A stretch of DNA of 52,112 nucleotides. It comes from a bacterium. Its GTDB lineage: Bacteria > Acidobacteriota > Aminicenantia > Aminicenantales > Aminicenantaceae. Shown in pieces: positions 1-8,798 of the stretch. Below the pieces are notes generated by a model. It worked only from the letters and a program-made list of their open reading frames with translations. It had not been told where the DNA came from and did not search any database. A program made the position numbers and the translations under genes. Where the stretch lies: the NCBI GenBank assembly GCA_018335295.1, contig JAGXKI010000012.1, forward strand, positions 1-52,112, given 5' to 3'. Positions within the stretch are counted from its first letter, which is position 1; each line of letters begins with the position of its first letter.

Positions 1-1
1 T

Positions 2-94
2 GTCTTGTTGAGTTTGATTTTTAACTCCGAAGCTTTGGTCCACCTTAAAGATATGTTTTCCCGGAAGAAAATCCTGAAAGGAGATCAGGAATGA
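2..94 (+). CDS. C-terminal end of an unidentified protein (partial, 5' truncated)
   Basis: A reading frame is open from the window edge and ends at a TGA that overlaps the dtd ATG as ATGA. It gives 30 residues ending in RKKILKGDQE. The 4-base overlap is the usual arrangement of translationally coupled genes, which is the main reason to call it real. The fragment is too short for me to assign a family. It would be the gene preceding dtd in the same operon. Confidence 0.5.
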   Translation, partial: VLLSLIFNSEALVHLKDMFSRKKILKGDQE

Positions 95-564
95 AAATTG
101 TTTTGCAGAAGGTGAGAGAGGCAGCGGTGAAAGTTAACGGGGAAGTCCAAGGCCAAATTCAGAAGGGAGTTTGCCTTCTCATCGGAGTGGAAAAGGGAGA
201 CGGGGAGGAAGAGGCCCGCTATTTGGCCAAAAAAATTGCCCAGTTAAGGATTTTCCCGGATAAGGAAGGGAAAATGAATTTATCCCTCCAGGATGTTCAG
301 GGAGGGGTTCTGGCTGTTTCCCAATTCACCCTGGCCTCCTCTGTGAAAAAAGGAAGAAGGCCCAGTTTTGACAGGGCGGCACCCCCGGAGAAAGCGGAAC
401 GTCTATTTCTTTATCTGGTGAACCAGTTGAAAGAAAAAGGACTTCCTGTGGAAACCGGGGTTTTCGGGGCCATGATGGATGTCCAGTTGACCAATGAAGG
501 ACCGGTCACTTTCATCCTCCAAGATAAATCGGGAAAGGGTGATTCGCCCCAATCGGATTTTTAA
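91..564 (+). CDS. dtd: D-aminoacyl-tRNA deacylase
   Basis: 157 residues, near the usual length for DTD (about 145-150) with a short extra C-terminal tail. The enzyme hydrolyses D-amino acids, and mischarged glycine, from tRNA in the cytoplasm. The two family signatures are present: SQFTL in the middle (catalytic pocket) and a C-terminal NEGPVT, the Gly-Pro motif that enforces chirality. The start is supported by an AAAGGAG ribosome-binding site about 8 bases upstream and by the ATGA overlap with the preceding frame. No terminator is evident after it; a diverged family A repeat follows. Confidence 0.95.
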   Translation: MKIVLQKVREAAVKVNGEVQGQIQKGVCLLIGVEKGDGEEEARYLAKKIAQLRIFPDKEGKMNLSLQDVQGGVLAVSQFTLASSVKKGRRPSFDRAAPPEKAERLFLYLVNQLKEKGLPVETGVFGAMMDVQLTNEGPVTFILQDKSGKGDSPQSDF

Positions 565-689
565 CGCCATTTCCTGCTCTTTCTTCTCGGTCCTGCGGAA
601 CTCCGCACGTTCATCGGAAGAGATTCCTATTATCTGTGTTTCTAATTAGGGATTTTCAATGTCTCTCACGTGCTCAATACAGTCCTCGG

Positions 690-845
690 ACCCAGCTGAT
701 TTGTGGTTTTCCACAAATCAGGAGGGGGTTCCAAGGGGGTATGGCCCCTTGGTCGCAGGGCGTAAGCCTGAGAAGAGGAGGCAGGAAAAAGGGGTCAGAA
801 GCGCTTTTCCCCTCCGAGTACTCGATGGGTGAAATCAGCGTGCTG
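690..845. repeat. Dispersed repeat family A, diverged copy 1
   Basis: This fills most of the 330-base gene-free gap between dtd and ribBA. It matches the core of the copies at 27339-27687 (inverted) and 50381-50664 in the same block order: a hairpin with CTGATTTGTG arms (696-721), a hairpin with CCAAG arms around GTATG (731-752), a GGTCGCAGG block, a GAAG/GGCAGG block, and a CTTTTCCCCTCCGAGT block. It is the most diverged copy and its terminal inverted repeats are not recognisable. Both hairpin stems are kept by paired changes. I see no gene or clear promoter in the rest of 565-894. Confidence 0.75.
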
Positions 846-894
846 ACGATCCCCCATTCCTCCCCCCTCTATAGTAAGGAATTTGGGCATATAT

Positions 895-2112
895 TTATAC
901 CATTTCGAGGATGTGCCCCATCTTCTCTTTTTTGGCTTTGAGATAATTCATGTTGTCCTTGTTGGGAGGAATTTCGATAGGGGTGCGTTCCACAATTTCA
1001 AGACCATAGCCTTCCAGGCCGATGAATTTGCGGGGATTGTTGGTCAAGAGCCGGAGTTTATTGACACCCAAGGAGACAAGAATCTGAGCTCCTATGCCGT
1101 AATCCCGGTGGTCGGGTTTGAACCCCAACTTCCGGTTGGCCTCGACCGTATCTGTTCCTTTATCTTGAAGGGCATAGGATTTGATTTTGTTGACCAGGCC
1201 GATCCCTCTTCCTTCCTGGTCCAGGATGTAAAGGATGATGCCCTTTCCTTCTTTATTGATGATTTCCATGGCTCGATGTAGCTGGTCCCCGCAGTCACAG
1301 CGGAGAGAACCGAAGGTGTCCCCGGTTAGACATTGAGAATGGGCCCGGACCAGAGTCGGTTCATCCTTTTTGATTTCACCTTTAACCAAGGCCACATGAT
1401 GTTCCTTATGGATGGTCTCTTCGAAAACCACGAAACGAAATTCTCCGAACTTGGTGGGAAGGTTCACTTCTTCCACCTTTTTGATTAGCCGTTCGTTCTT
1501 CATCCGGAATTTGATGAGGTCGGCCACGGTCAGTATAGGGATGCCGTGGGTTTGAGAAAATTTTTCCAGTTGGGGCATTCGAGCCATAGTTCCGTCTTCA
1601 TTCATGATTTCACAGATGACTCCCGCTGGGTATAGACCACCCAACCGGGTGATATCCACGGCAGCTTCAGTCTGTCCGGCTCTTTCCAGCACTCCGCCGT
1701 CTCTGGCCTGCAAAGGAAAAATATGGCCCGGACGAACTAGGTCTGAAGGCTTAGTTTGAGGGTCGATGGCGGTCTGGACGGTTTGAGCCCGGTCATAAGC
1801 AGAGATTCCTGTGGAGACTCCCTGTTTGCCGTCTATAGAGACTGTAAAAGCGGTTTCGAAAGGAGCGGTGTTGTCTTGAACCATCAAGGGAAGGTTGAGC
1901 TCTTTGATCCGTTTTTGGGTCATAGGAAGGCAGACGAGCCCCCGGCCGTGTTTGGCCATAAAGTTAATGGTTTCAGGGGTAGCCTTTTCGGCAGCTACCA
2001 TAAGATCCCCTTCATTTTCCCTGTCTTCATCATCCACCAAGATGATGAGTTTTCCTTGTTTGATTGTGTCCACAGCTTGCTTGACAGAAACCGTTTTCTT
2101 ATTATTTCGCAT
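895..2112 (-). CDS. ribBA: Bifunctional DHBP synthase / GTP cyclohydrolase II
   Basis: 405 residues, the usual RibBA length. The N-terminal half (about 1-205) is 3,4-dihydroxy-2-butanone-4-phosphate synthase, with [10 protein letters not shown] and the RPGHIFPL segment. The C-terminal half (about 206-405) is GTP cyclohydrolase II, with the zinc-cysteine segment [10 protein letters not shown], the GRGIGL loop and [12 protein letters not shown]. Together they supply both precursors of riboflavin. It is the last gene of ftsY-ribD-ribE-ribBA and overlaps ribE by 11 bases. An AGGA sits about 6 bases before the ATG. The lumazine synthase gene ribH, often the next gene, is not present downstream. 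Confidence 0.96.
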   Translation of the reverse strand: MRNNKKTVSVKQAVDTIKQGKLIILVDDEDRENEGDLMVAAEKATPETINFMAKHGRGLVCLPMTQKRIKELNLPLMVQDNTAPFETAFTVSIDGKQGVSTGISAYDRAQTVQTAIDPQTKPSDLVRPGHIFPLQARDGGVLERAGQTEAAVDITRLGGLYPAGVICEIMNEDGTMARMPQLEKFSQTHGIPILTVADLIKFRMKNERLIKKVEEVNLPTKFGEFRFVVFEETIHKEHHVALVKGEIKKDEPTLVRAHSQCLTGDTFGSLRCDCGDQLHRAMEIINKEGKGIILYILDQEGRGIGLVNKIKSYALQDKGTDTVEANRKLGFKPDHRDYGIGAQILVSLGVNKLRLLTNNPRKFIGLEGYGLEIVERTPIEIPPNKDNMNYLKAKKEKMGHILEMV

Positions 2113-2722
2113 TTTTATCCTGTCCTTGGATTGATTTTTGAACCTGACTTAAATAATTATACACGTATTTTCCGATTATGTCACATTCGATGTTGACCTC
2201 ATCTCCTCTTTTGAGGTCGCTCAGGTTGGAATTGTTTAAGGTTATGGGGAGGATCTCCACATCCAGGCGGGAAGGGTTCAACGCCGCCACAGTGAGGCTG
2301 ACTCCATTGATGGCTACAGAACCTTTGAGAATGAAGTAAGACCTCAACGAGGAAGGGAAGGAAAAGGTCATTCTTTTTCCTTGAGTTTTGTTTATGATTT
2401 TGAGGATTTTTCCTGTGCCGTCGATGTGGCCTGTGACCATGTGTCCGCTCAAAAAGGAGGAAGGAGAAAGAGGGGGTTCCAAGTTGAGCTGGCAGCCCTT
2501 GTGCAGGCGCCCCAGATTGGTCCGGCGGAGAGTTTCTTCGGAGAGGTTGAATAGAAAGTTGTCTCTTTCCTTTTGAATAAGACTGAGGCATACTCCGTTG
2601 ACCGCAAGGCTCTCTCCCACTTTGAAATCGAAGAGGGGAGGAGAAACCTGAACAACCAGTTCCTTTCTTCCTTTCCGGAAGCCTTTGAAACGTCCTAAAT
2701 GTTGAATGATGCCTGTGAACAT
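2102..2722 (-). CDS. ribE: Riboflavin synthase, alpha chain type
   Basis: 206 residues starting at the ATG that shares one base with the ribD stop (TGATG); a TTG one codon upstream is less likely. It begins with the classical MFTGII of riboflavin synthase, which dismutates two 6,7-dimethyl-8-ribityllumazine molecules. Two homologous lumazine-binding barrel halves are visible: [16 protein letters not shown] near residue 35 and [14 protein letters not shown] near residue 130. HMVTGHIDG lies at the start of the first half's end region. It is sandwiched between ribD and ribBA with overlapping ends, so it is surely co-transcribed with them. Confidence 0.95.
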   Translation of the reverse strand: MFTGIIQHLGRFKGFRKGRKELVVQVSPPLFDFKVGESLAVNGVCLSLIQKERDNFLFNLSEETLRRTNLGRLHKGCQLNLEPPLSPSSFLSGHMVTGHIDGTGKILKIINKTQGKRMTFSFPSSLRSYFILKGSVAINGVSLTVAALNPSRLDVEILPITLNNSNLSDLKRGDEVNIECDIIGKYVYNYLSQVQKSIQGQDKNAK

Positions 2723-3825
2723 CAAAAATATCCTTCTACCATGATATCATCCTGAATATGGAAAGAGCGAATCTTTTTCAGTTGGAGGGAATCCTTAACC
2801 TGTTTCACTCCCTGGCCCCCGAAGAAACCCGGGGCTTTTTCTCCCCCAATTAATTTCGGAGAGATATTGACAAAAATCTTATCTATCAGCTTCTCTTCCA
2901 GGAGGGAGGTGAGGAGATGGCCTCCTCCTTCCACAAATACACTGGATATTTCCTGCTTTCCTAGCCGGTTGAAAACTTCTTTGAGGTCCACTCCTCTCGA
3001 TGAGGAAGGAGCCGTGGAAATGATTTTGACCCCTTTGTGTTTGAGAGATCGGGCTTTCGGAGAACCCGGATCCTTGAGAGTGAAGACCCAAATATCCCCT
3101 TGGGGAATTGTAGATAAAATTCTGGCATAGGTAGGAAAGCGCAGGTTGGAATCCACGATCACCCGGGTTATCCGTTTTCCTTCCCAGTGGGGATGACGAA
3201 CCGTCAAGAGAGGATCGTCCTGAAGAAGAGTGTTGATGCCCACCATAATGGCATCGCATTCTCCTCGGAGAAGATGGACATATTCCCTGGTTTGGGAAGA
3301 AGAGATCCACTGAGAGGAGAATGTCCGGGTGGCTATTTTTCCGTCCAGGCTGAGAGCTACTTTGGAGATGATAAAAGGTATTTTTCGGGTAATGTATTTC
3401 CAGTAGATTTCGTTCAAAGACCTGTTTTTTTCATCCAGAAGGCCCACAGAAACATCAATTCCTGCCTCTCTCATCTGGGTGATGCCTCGGGTGTAGACAG
3501 CTGGATTGGGGTCCAGAGAAGAGACCACCACTCTTTTTAATCCCGAGCGGAGGATTTTATCTATACAGGGAGGGGTTCTTCCCCAATGGACACACGGTTC
3601 TAGGGTCAGGTAAAGGGTGCTGTTTTGAGAAAGGTTCCCTGCTTTTTGAAGAGCTATGGCTTCAGCATGAGGCTTTCCCGGTTGTTCATGGTATCCGGTG
3701 CCCACGATCGTATCTTTTTGAACCACCACAGCTCCCACATAAGGATTAGGACTGGTCCATCCTTTGGCCTTTTCAGCCAGTCCGTAGGCCATATAAAGGT
3801 AAGAGATGTCCTTTTGGTTGTTCAT
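2722..3825 (-). CDS. ribD: Bifunctional riboflavin deaminase/reductase
   Basis: 367 residues, typical for RibD. The N-terminal cytidine-deaminase-like domain (about 1-145) carries the zinc motif HAEAIAL and LEPCVHWGRTPPC, plus SPNPYVGAVVV. The C-terminal domain (about 146-367) is the NADPH-dependent 5-amino-6-(5-phosphoribosylamino)uracil reductase, with KVALSLDGKIAT, SQWIS and the late VEGGGHLL. It carries out the second and third steps of riboflavin synthesis. It overlaps ftsY by 4 bases upstream and ribE by one base downstream. I recognise no FMN riboswitch; expression probably comes from the ftsY promoter. Confidence 0.95.
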   Translation of the reverse strand: MNNQKDISYLYMAYGLAEKAKGWTSPNPYVGAVVVQKDTIVGTGYHEQPGKPHAEAIALQKAGNLSQNSTLYLTLEPCVHWGRTPPCIDKILRSGLKRVVVSSLDPNPAVYTRGITQMREAGIDVSVGLLDEKNRSLNEIYWKYITRKIPFIISKVALSLDGKIATRTFSSQWISSSQTREYVHLLRGECDAIMVGINTLLQDDPLLTVRHPHWEGKRITRVIVDSNLRFPTYARILSTIPQGDIWVFTLKDPGSPKARSLKHKGVKIISTAPSSSRGVDLKEVFNRLGKQEISSVFVEGGGHLLTSLLEEKLIDKIFVNISPKLIGGEKAPGFFGGQGVKQVKDSLQLKKIRSFHIQDDIMVEGYF

Positions 3826-4715
3826 GAGAGAAGGGCGTTCGCGAATTCTTTGGGATCAAAACGCATCATATCTTTTTCTTCCTCTCCCACTCCGATGAAT
3901 TTTATAGGAAGCTTGAGTTCATCGGCAATGCTGATCACACTTCCCCCTTTTGCCGTTCCATCCAGTTTGGTCAGGAAGATCCCCGTCAGTCCCGAAAATT
4001 TCAAAAACTCTTTGGCTTGAACCAAGGCATTCTGTCCGATGCTGGCATCCAGGATCAGAAGCACTTCATGAGGAGCTCCTGAGATTTCTTTCGAAGTCAC
4101 TCTCCGTATTTTTTCCAGTTCATTCATTAAGTTCACATTAGTGTGAATCCGTCCGGCTGTATCCACAAGAAGAAGGTCATAATTTCGGGATTTGAAAGAA
4201 TGGAGGGCATCATAGATGACTGAAGCGGGATCCGCTCCGTACTGCCCCTTTATCACCGGAATGTTTAACTTGTGCCCCCATAGAGAAAGTTGTTCCTGAG
4301 CGGCCGCTCGGTAGGTATCCGCGGCCACCATCATGAGACTTTTCCCTTCCATTTGATAATGATAACCCAATTTAGCCAGGGAAGTGGTTTTTCCTCCGCC
4401 ATTGACTCCCACTGCCATGAGAACGGCTGAAGAATGATTGATGTTGGGAGAGGAAGAGTGTGGGGAGAGAATGTTGTAAATTTCTTGATACAAAAGCTTT
4501 TGGAGTTGGGGGATAGAGTCGCCTTTTTTACTTTTTTCTCTGAGAGAATGGATTATTTTTTCTGTGGTATGGATTCCCACATCAGCCAGTATTAAGGTTT
4601 CGGTGAGCTGATCCAGGATTTCTTCTCTGTTTTTTCCACTTTTGAGGAGTTCGTCGAATTTTTCTTCAAAAGTGGTCCGAGTATGAATCAATTTCTGTTT
4701 TAATCTTCCCAACAT
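3822..4715 (-). CDS. ftsY: Signal recognition particle receptor FtsY
   Basis: 297 residues: the NG core without the long acidic A domain seen in E. coli. The four-helix N domain covers about 1-90. The SRP-type GTPase follows with G1 GVNGGGKTT (103-111), DTYRAAAQEQL, G3 DTAGRI, G4 TKLDGTAKGG and the closing GVGEEEKDM. It docks ribosome-SRP complexes on the inner membrane for co-translational insertion. It heads an operon with three riboflavin genes, ending in a 4-base overlap with ribD. The ATG lies only 8 bases after a consensus -10 box, so the message is probably leaderless. Confidence 0.96.
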   Translation of the reverse strand: MLGRLKQKLIHTRTTFEEKFDELLKSGKNREEILDQLTETLILADVGIHTTEKIIHSLREKSKKGDSIPQLQKLLYQEIYNILSPHSSSPNINHSSAVLMAVGVNGGGKTTSLAKLGYHYQMEGKSLMMVAADTYRAAAQEQLSLWGHKLNIPVIKGQYGADPASVIYDALHSFKSRNYDLLLVDTAGRIHTNVNLMNELEKIRRVTSKEISGAPHEVLLILDASIGQNALVQAKEFLKFSGLTGIFLTKLDGTAKGGSVISIADELKLPIKFIGVGEEEKDMMRFDPKEFANALLS

Positions 4716-4723
4716 GAATTTTT

Positions 4724-4752
4724 ATTATAATTTTACCCTTAACCAAAGTCAA
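4724..4752 (-). promoter_or_regulatory. Sigma-70-type promoter of the ftsY-rib operon
   Basis: On the minus strand TTGACT (4752-4747) and TATAAT (4729-4724) are separated by exactly 17 bases. Only 8 bases lie between the -10 box and the ftsY ATG, leaving no room for a Shine-Dalgarno leader. Transcription would start within about two bases of the ATG. Confidence 0.8.
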
Positions 4753-4842
4753 TTTAACAAAAGATTCTCCGAGAACTTCACTTGAATAATTATTCGAAAA
4801 TAAATATTTTTTTAGGAGACCATTTCCGCTGGTAAGGGGTGT

Positions 4843-5043
4843 TGGGTGAAGAACCCGTATTGGAGGTTGAGCGGGCATGGTTTCTTGAATGAAATGAAAG
4901 GAGAGCGAAACCGGAAATCGAAAAAGAATGAAAGCTCGGGGTCGGACCAGCCCTGGTCCGACCCCATGCTTCGTGGTTCTGAACTCATCACTCCCGAACA
5001 ATTTTCATTTGTTGAGGGTGGTGAGGCCGCCATGGGAAATTAG
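4843..5043. repeat. Dispersed repeat family B, copy 1 (right part with terminal arm)
   Basis: This occupies most of the 463-base divergent spacer between ftsY and recJ. It contains the module around GAGCGGGCATGGTT and AAAGGAGAGCGAAACCGG, then a perfect 13-bp palindrome, then a 60-base arm (about 4983-5043). Reverse-complemented, that arm matches 22386-22446 with 4 mismatches in 61. At 22386 the arm sits on the left end of the module; here it sits on the right. The two copies therefore look like complementary parts of one element with about 60-base terminal inverted repeats. Short ORFs in it are repeat-derived. Confidence 0.75.
4938..4965. repeat. Perfect GGGGTCGGACCAG palindrome inside repeat B
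   Basis: The two 13-base arms are perfect reverse complements separated by two bases. The same hairpin, with a 12-bp stem, lies in the other family B copy at about 22530-22555. It resembles REP-like palindromes and has no T-run typical of a terminator. Confidence 0.8.
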
Positions 5044-5151
5044 CTTGAAAATAGACATTTCATTTGGTCTGAGCCCTTTGGGGGTGAGGTTGTGAGAAGG
5101 GCATAGTTGTGTTAAATTGAGTAATAATTTGGGGTTTCCAAGGAAAGTGTA

Positions 5152-5160
5152 TGGTACAAT
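5152..5160 (+). promoter_or_regulatory. Possible extended -10 promoter of recJ
   Basis: TGG followed by TACAAT (5155-5160) forms an extended -10 element 18 bases before the recJ ATG. No convincing -35 box is found at the right distance, which extended -10 promoters can do without. Confidence 0.4.
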
Positions 5161-5178
5161 TTCATCTAGGATTAGTAA

Positions 5179-6891
5179 ATGATGAGTGATAGAAAGATCT
5201 CCCTTCCTGAAACACTCTGGGTTCTGAGTTCTCCGGGGACGGAAGCTCAACATTTGTCATCTGAGCTGGGGATTCCTTTGAATATAGCTCAAATTCTGGT
5301 CAACCGGAATATGGAGGAGCCGGAAAAAGCGGATCAATTTCTGTATGGGACGCTTGACCACCTCCTCAGTCCATGGTTGATGAGAGGCATGGATAAAGCT
5401 GTCCGAAGAATCCAGGAGGCCGTCTCCAAAAAAGAGAAAATTGTAATTTTTGGTGATTATGATGTGGACGGGGTGCTTTCTGTGGTCACTCTCACCCGAG
5501 CCCTGCAGTCATTAGGAGCTGAGGTGGACTATTTCATTCCAGACCGGTTGAAAGAAGGTTACGGGATCAAAGAACATTATGTGGAGAAGGTTCTGGAAAA
5601 GAGAGCCGGTTTGGTCATCAGTGTGGATTGTGGCATTAAAGCGGTCTCCTTTGTGGAGAAAGCCAATAACAAAGGGATTGATGTGATCATCACCGATCAC
5701 CATCAGCCGGGCTCGTCTCTCCCCCCTGCTCATGTCATATTGAATCCAAAGATAGAAGGATGTGGTTACCCAGACAATAGTTTAGCAGGTATAGGGGTGG
5801 TGTTTAAATTGATTCAGGCTCTTTTGGGAAAAGAGGAATCTTCTCTTTTGCTTTCCTACTTGAAGTTTGTCTCTATCGGCACCATTGCCGATGTGGCCCC
5901 TCTTAAAGGAGAAAACAGGCTTTTCGTGAAATATGGATTGAAAGAATTGAATAATGACACCAATCAGGGATTGGAAAACTTGATGCGTGTCTGCGGGTTG
6001 AGGGGAAAAAATGTCTCAGTTGGGGATGTAGGGTTTCGAATTGGGCCCCGAATCAATGCTGCCGGAAGAATGGGGCTTACCGACAAAGCCGTCCAACTTT
6101 TCTTTTCTTCCTCTGCCGAAAAAGCTGAGGAGTTGGCTGTTTTTCTGAATGGGTTGAATTCTAAGCGTCAAAAAGTTGAAGAAAGGATCACCCGTCAAGC
6201 CTTGAAACGGATAAGAGATCGGTTTTTGGACCGGCGGTATAAGTTTTTGATCATGGGATGTGAAGAATGGCATCGCGGAGTGATCGGTGTGGTGGCCTCA
6301 AAAATCAAGCGGTTGTACCACAGACCTGTTCTTCTTTTTTCCTACCAGGATCAGAAGGCCTGTGGGTCTGGAAGAAGCATCCAAGAGATTTCCATGATCG
6401 ATTATCTGGAGCGGCACAAGGAATATTTTCTTAATTATGGAGGCCATCCCATGGCTGTGGGATGTGAACTGGACCATGAAAGGATGGGACCTTTTAAAAA
6501 GGCCATGAATACCTATGTTCAATCCCGGATCACTCCAGACTGTTTGAAACGAAAGATATTCATCGATTCAAAGTTGAACTTGCAGGAAGTGGATTCTTCT
6601 TTTATCCAGAATTTAGGATTGCTTTCTCCCTTCGGAGTCGGAAATCCCCGTCCGTTATTTCTTTCACGGAATGTGGAGATCATCGAAAGACCTAAAAAGA
6701 TGGGAAAAAGACATTGTAAATTTTTAGTCAAACAGGGAGGAAGAATTTTTGAAGCCGTGGGATGGCAGAAAGAAGAGTTGGCTCACCTCCTCAATTCCGG
6801 TGAAAGAGTGGATCTGGTTTATTCTTTCCAGTTTTCCGAATATTTAGGGGAAGAAAAAATCAACCTTGATGTAGAAGATGTAAAAAAATGA
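5179..6891 (+). CDS. recJ: Single-stranded-DNA-specific exonuclease RecJ
   Basis: 570 residues, the normal size for RecJ. This 5'-3' single-strand exonuclease acts in recombination and mismatch repair. The DHH-phosphoesterase motifs are clear: FGDYDVDG (91-98), ITDHHQ (171-176) and a conserved GTIADVAPL. The DHHA1 part carries GPRINAAGRMG, and later HRGVIGVVASK and GGHPMAVG. The C-terminal OB-fold region ends at about 570. It starts the long plus-strand gene run and its stop overlaps the next start by 4 bases. Its promoter region is shared with a family B repeat. Confidence 0.95.
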   Translation: MMSDRKISLPETLWVLSSPGTEAQHLSSELGIPLNIAQILVNRNMEEPEKADQFLYGTLDHLLSPWLMRGMDKAVRRIQEAVSKKEKIVIFGDYDVDGVLSVVTLTRALQSLGAEVDYFIPDRLKEGYGIKEHYVEKVLEKRAGLVISVDCGIKAVSFVEKANNKGIDVIITDHHQPGSSLPPAHVILNPKIEGCGYPDNSLAGIGVVFKLIQALLGKEESSLLLSYLKFVSIGTIADVAPLKGENRLFVKYGLKELNNDTNQGLENLMRVCGLRGKNVSVGDVGFRIGPRINAAGRMGLTDKAVQLFFSSSAEKAEELAVFLNGLNSKRQKVEERITRQALKRIRDRFLDRRYKFLIMGCEEWHRGVIGVVASKIKRLYHRPVLLFSYQDQKACGSGRSIQEISMIDYLERHKEYFLNYGGHPMAVGCELDHERMGPFKKAMNTYVQSRITPDCLKRKIFIDSKLNLQEVDSSFIQNLGLLSPFGVGNPRPLFLSRNVEIIERPKKMGKRHCKFLVKQGGRIFEAVGWQKEELAHLLNSGERVDLVYSFQFSEYLGEEKINLDVEDVKK

Positions 6892-8798
6892 GCGGGCAAA
6901 CCATGGGAAAATTGAAACTCCGCTGGCCTCAAATATTCAGGTGGGGAATAGCTCTTTTCCTTTTGGGATTCCTGGTGATCCTGGCTGTCAATTTTATATC
7001 CCGGAGTGGTGGGGATAGACCGATGAGGATTGAAGACCAGGAATTGGGAGAAAAGAAAGTGGAGGAAAAGAGAAACATAGTGCATTTTGAGATGGAGAAG
7101 GGAACCGGGAGTGTTCAAGTGAAAGCGCAAAGGCATTTTTTAGGAGAGGATGGACTCTATCATCTGGAAGGGGACGTGGAAGTTATTTTTCTCAAGAGAA
7201 GAGAAGGGAAGGATGTTTTTTTGTACGGAGAAAAGATTGTTTATGATAAAGACGGCAGCCATTTTTTATTTTTAGGAAAGGGAAGACTGAAGTTTGAAGA
7301 TCTCCGGATTGAATCTTCTTATATGGAGTACTTCGCCCAAAAGGATATTTTCAGAAGTGATAAACGAATACACTTCACCTCCGACCGTTTGAAAGGTTGG
7401 GGGGAGCGGGTGATTTATTCTTTGGATTCGAAAGAATTGGAATTGGAAAAGGAGGTCCATCTTCAGGTGAGACCTCAATCGGACACAGCGCCCCCCCTTT
7501 TTCTTGAAGGAGAGAAGTTGGAGTACAATCACAAGAGGGGACGAGGGATACTGAAAGGCCCCGTGGAGATGTCTCATGGAAAAAGCCAGGGTTCGGCTCA
7601 ATCTGTGGAATTTCGTTTCTCTCCAGGTAGAGGAAACCTCCGTTCTTTATGGTTGAGAGGAAAAGGAGACTTTTCCCTCCGGTCCCCATCCAGGAAGAAA
7701 CGCCTCCCTTCAGATTCTTCTTTTTTTGTCCTGTATCAGGGAAAAAGGCGGATCCAAGCCGATGAAATTTACCTGAAGAATTATAAAAATATTCCGGGAA
7801 TCCATAAAATAGAGGCTCAGGGGCACTGCTTTTTAGAATTTAACTCCACTCAGGGAGATTGGACCCAGATTCGGGCCCAACAGGTTGAATTTATTTGGGA
7901 TCCGGAAGGAGAGCTCAAGGGGTTCCGTTCTTGTGGAGAGGTGAAAATCAAAGAGCAGAGGGGAGACCAACCGAAACGAGTGGTAGAAGGGGAATCCATA
8001 GAGATGGGGGGAAAGGGGAAAGTTCTGAAGATAAGAGGAAATGAAAGTTTGAAACCCTGGATCCAATACAAGGATTACAAGATAAAAGCTGGAAGTATAG
8101 ATGTTTTCTTGGATTCAAATAACCTGGAAGCTACCCAGGGAGTGGAGGCCGTACTGGAACCTTCTGAGAAAAAAAACATATCCTCGGGTTTTTTTTCGAA
8201 AAAGAGACCGGTTTTTATAACGTCTCAAGAAATGAGATATTTTGAAGAGAAAAGACGTTTTATTTTTGAGGAGGAGATTAAAGTATGGCAGGGAGAAAAG
8301 ACGCTTTTGACTGAGCAATTTTTGTTCTCGCAGAACACTGGAGAAATTTTATGTTCCCGCGGGGTTCAGGCTTTTCTTTCTTATAAACCTCCCGAGAAAA
8401 AACAAAAAAGAGTTACCTTCACTGCCGAAGAGATGGAATATCTCCCCGATGAAAAAATGATCACTTTTGAAGGTAATGCGGCTATGAAACTAGAAAACAT
8501 CCGTCTGGAAGCTAAAGCTCTTTGGGTTCAGTTGGAGGGAAGGGAAGGAGGAGTTAAAGATATTGTGGGTGAAGAGGAAGTTCGGATTTTCCAAAATCAC
8601 AGTGAAGCGAGAGGAAAAAAAGCTCGGATGGAGGTGGAGAAACAATCCATCGTGCTTTCGGGAAACCCTGTGTTGATCGACGAGAACAGGGGGAAGATAG
8701 AGGGAGACAAATTGACTTTTCACATACCCGATGATAGAATCATCATAGAAAACAGAAAAGAAAAAAGGTCAGTCACCATAATAAAAAGTGGACAATGA
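6888..8798 (+). CDS. Very large LptC/LptA-like LPS-transport bridge protein
   Basis: 636 residues, several times the size of LptC or LptA (each about 185-190). One inner-membrane anchor lies at 17-37 (IALFLLGFLVILAVNF). The remainder is a series of OstA/LptC-type beta segments: repeated pairs such as GDVEVIF, LKGPVEMSHG, ARGKKARMEVEKQSIVLSG and FEGNAAMKLENIRLEAKALWV. This reads as LptC followed by many LptA-like jellyroll repeats in one chain, which would carry LPS from the inner-membrane complex across the periplasm. It overlaps recJ and lptB by 4 bases each; adjacency to lptB is the expected lptC-lptA-lptB context. The family is seen in the sequence; the bridge role is inferred. Confidence 0.8.
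   Translation: MSGQTMGKLKLRWPQIFRWGIALFLLGFLVILAVNFISRSGGDRPMRIEDQELGEKKVEEKRNIVHFEMEKGTGSVQVKAQRHFLGEDGLYHLEGDVEVIFLKRREGKDVFLYGEKIVYDKDGSHFLFLGKGRLKFEDLRIESSYMEYFAQKDIFRSDKRIHFTSDRLKGWGERVIYSLDSKELELEKEVHLQVRPQSDTAPPLFLEGEKLEYNHKRGRGILKGPVEMSHGKSQGSAQSVEFRFSPGRGNLRSLWLRGKGDFSLRSPSRKKRLPSDSSFFVLYQGKRRIQADEIYLKNYKNIPGIHKIEAQGHCFLEFNSTQGDWTQIRAQQVEFIWDPEGELKGFRSCGEVKIKEQRGDQPKRVVEGESIEMGGKGKVLKIRGNESLKPWIQYKDYKIKAGSIDVFLDSNNLEATQGVEAVLEPSEKKNISSGFFSKKRPVFITSQEMRYFEEKRRFIFEEEIKVWQGEKTLLTEQFLFSQNTGEILCSRGVQAFLSYKPPEKKQKRVTFTAEEMEYLPDEKMITFEGNAAMKLENIRLEAKALWVQLEGREGGVKDIVGEEEVRIFQNHSEARGKKARMEVEKQSIVLSGNPVLIDENRGKIEGDKLTFHIPDDRIIIENRKEKRSVTIIKSGQ

Noticed and set aside
636-1281. Plus-strand ORFs near dtd and opposite ribBA
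   Set aside because: One covers repeat A copy 1; the other is the antisense shadow of the ribBA coding sequence.
4666-5253. Short ORFs on both strands in the ftsY-recJ spacer
   Set aside because: They lie in repeat family B and its flanks. Similar frames occur in the copy at 22386-22565, so the similarity is of DNA repeats and not of genes.
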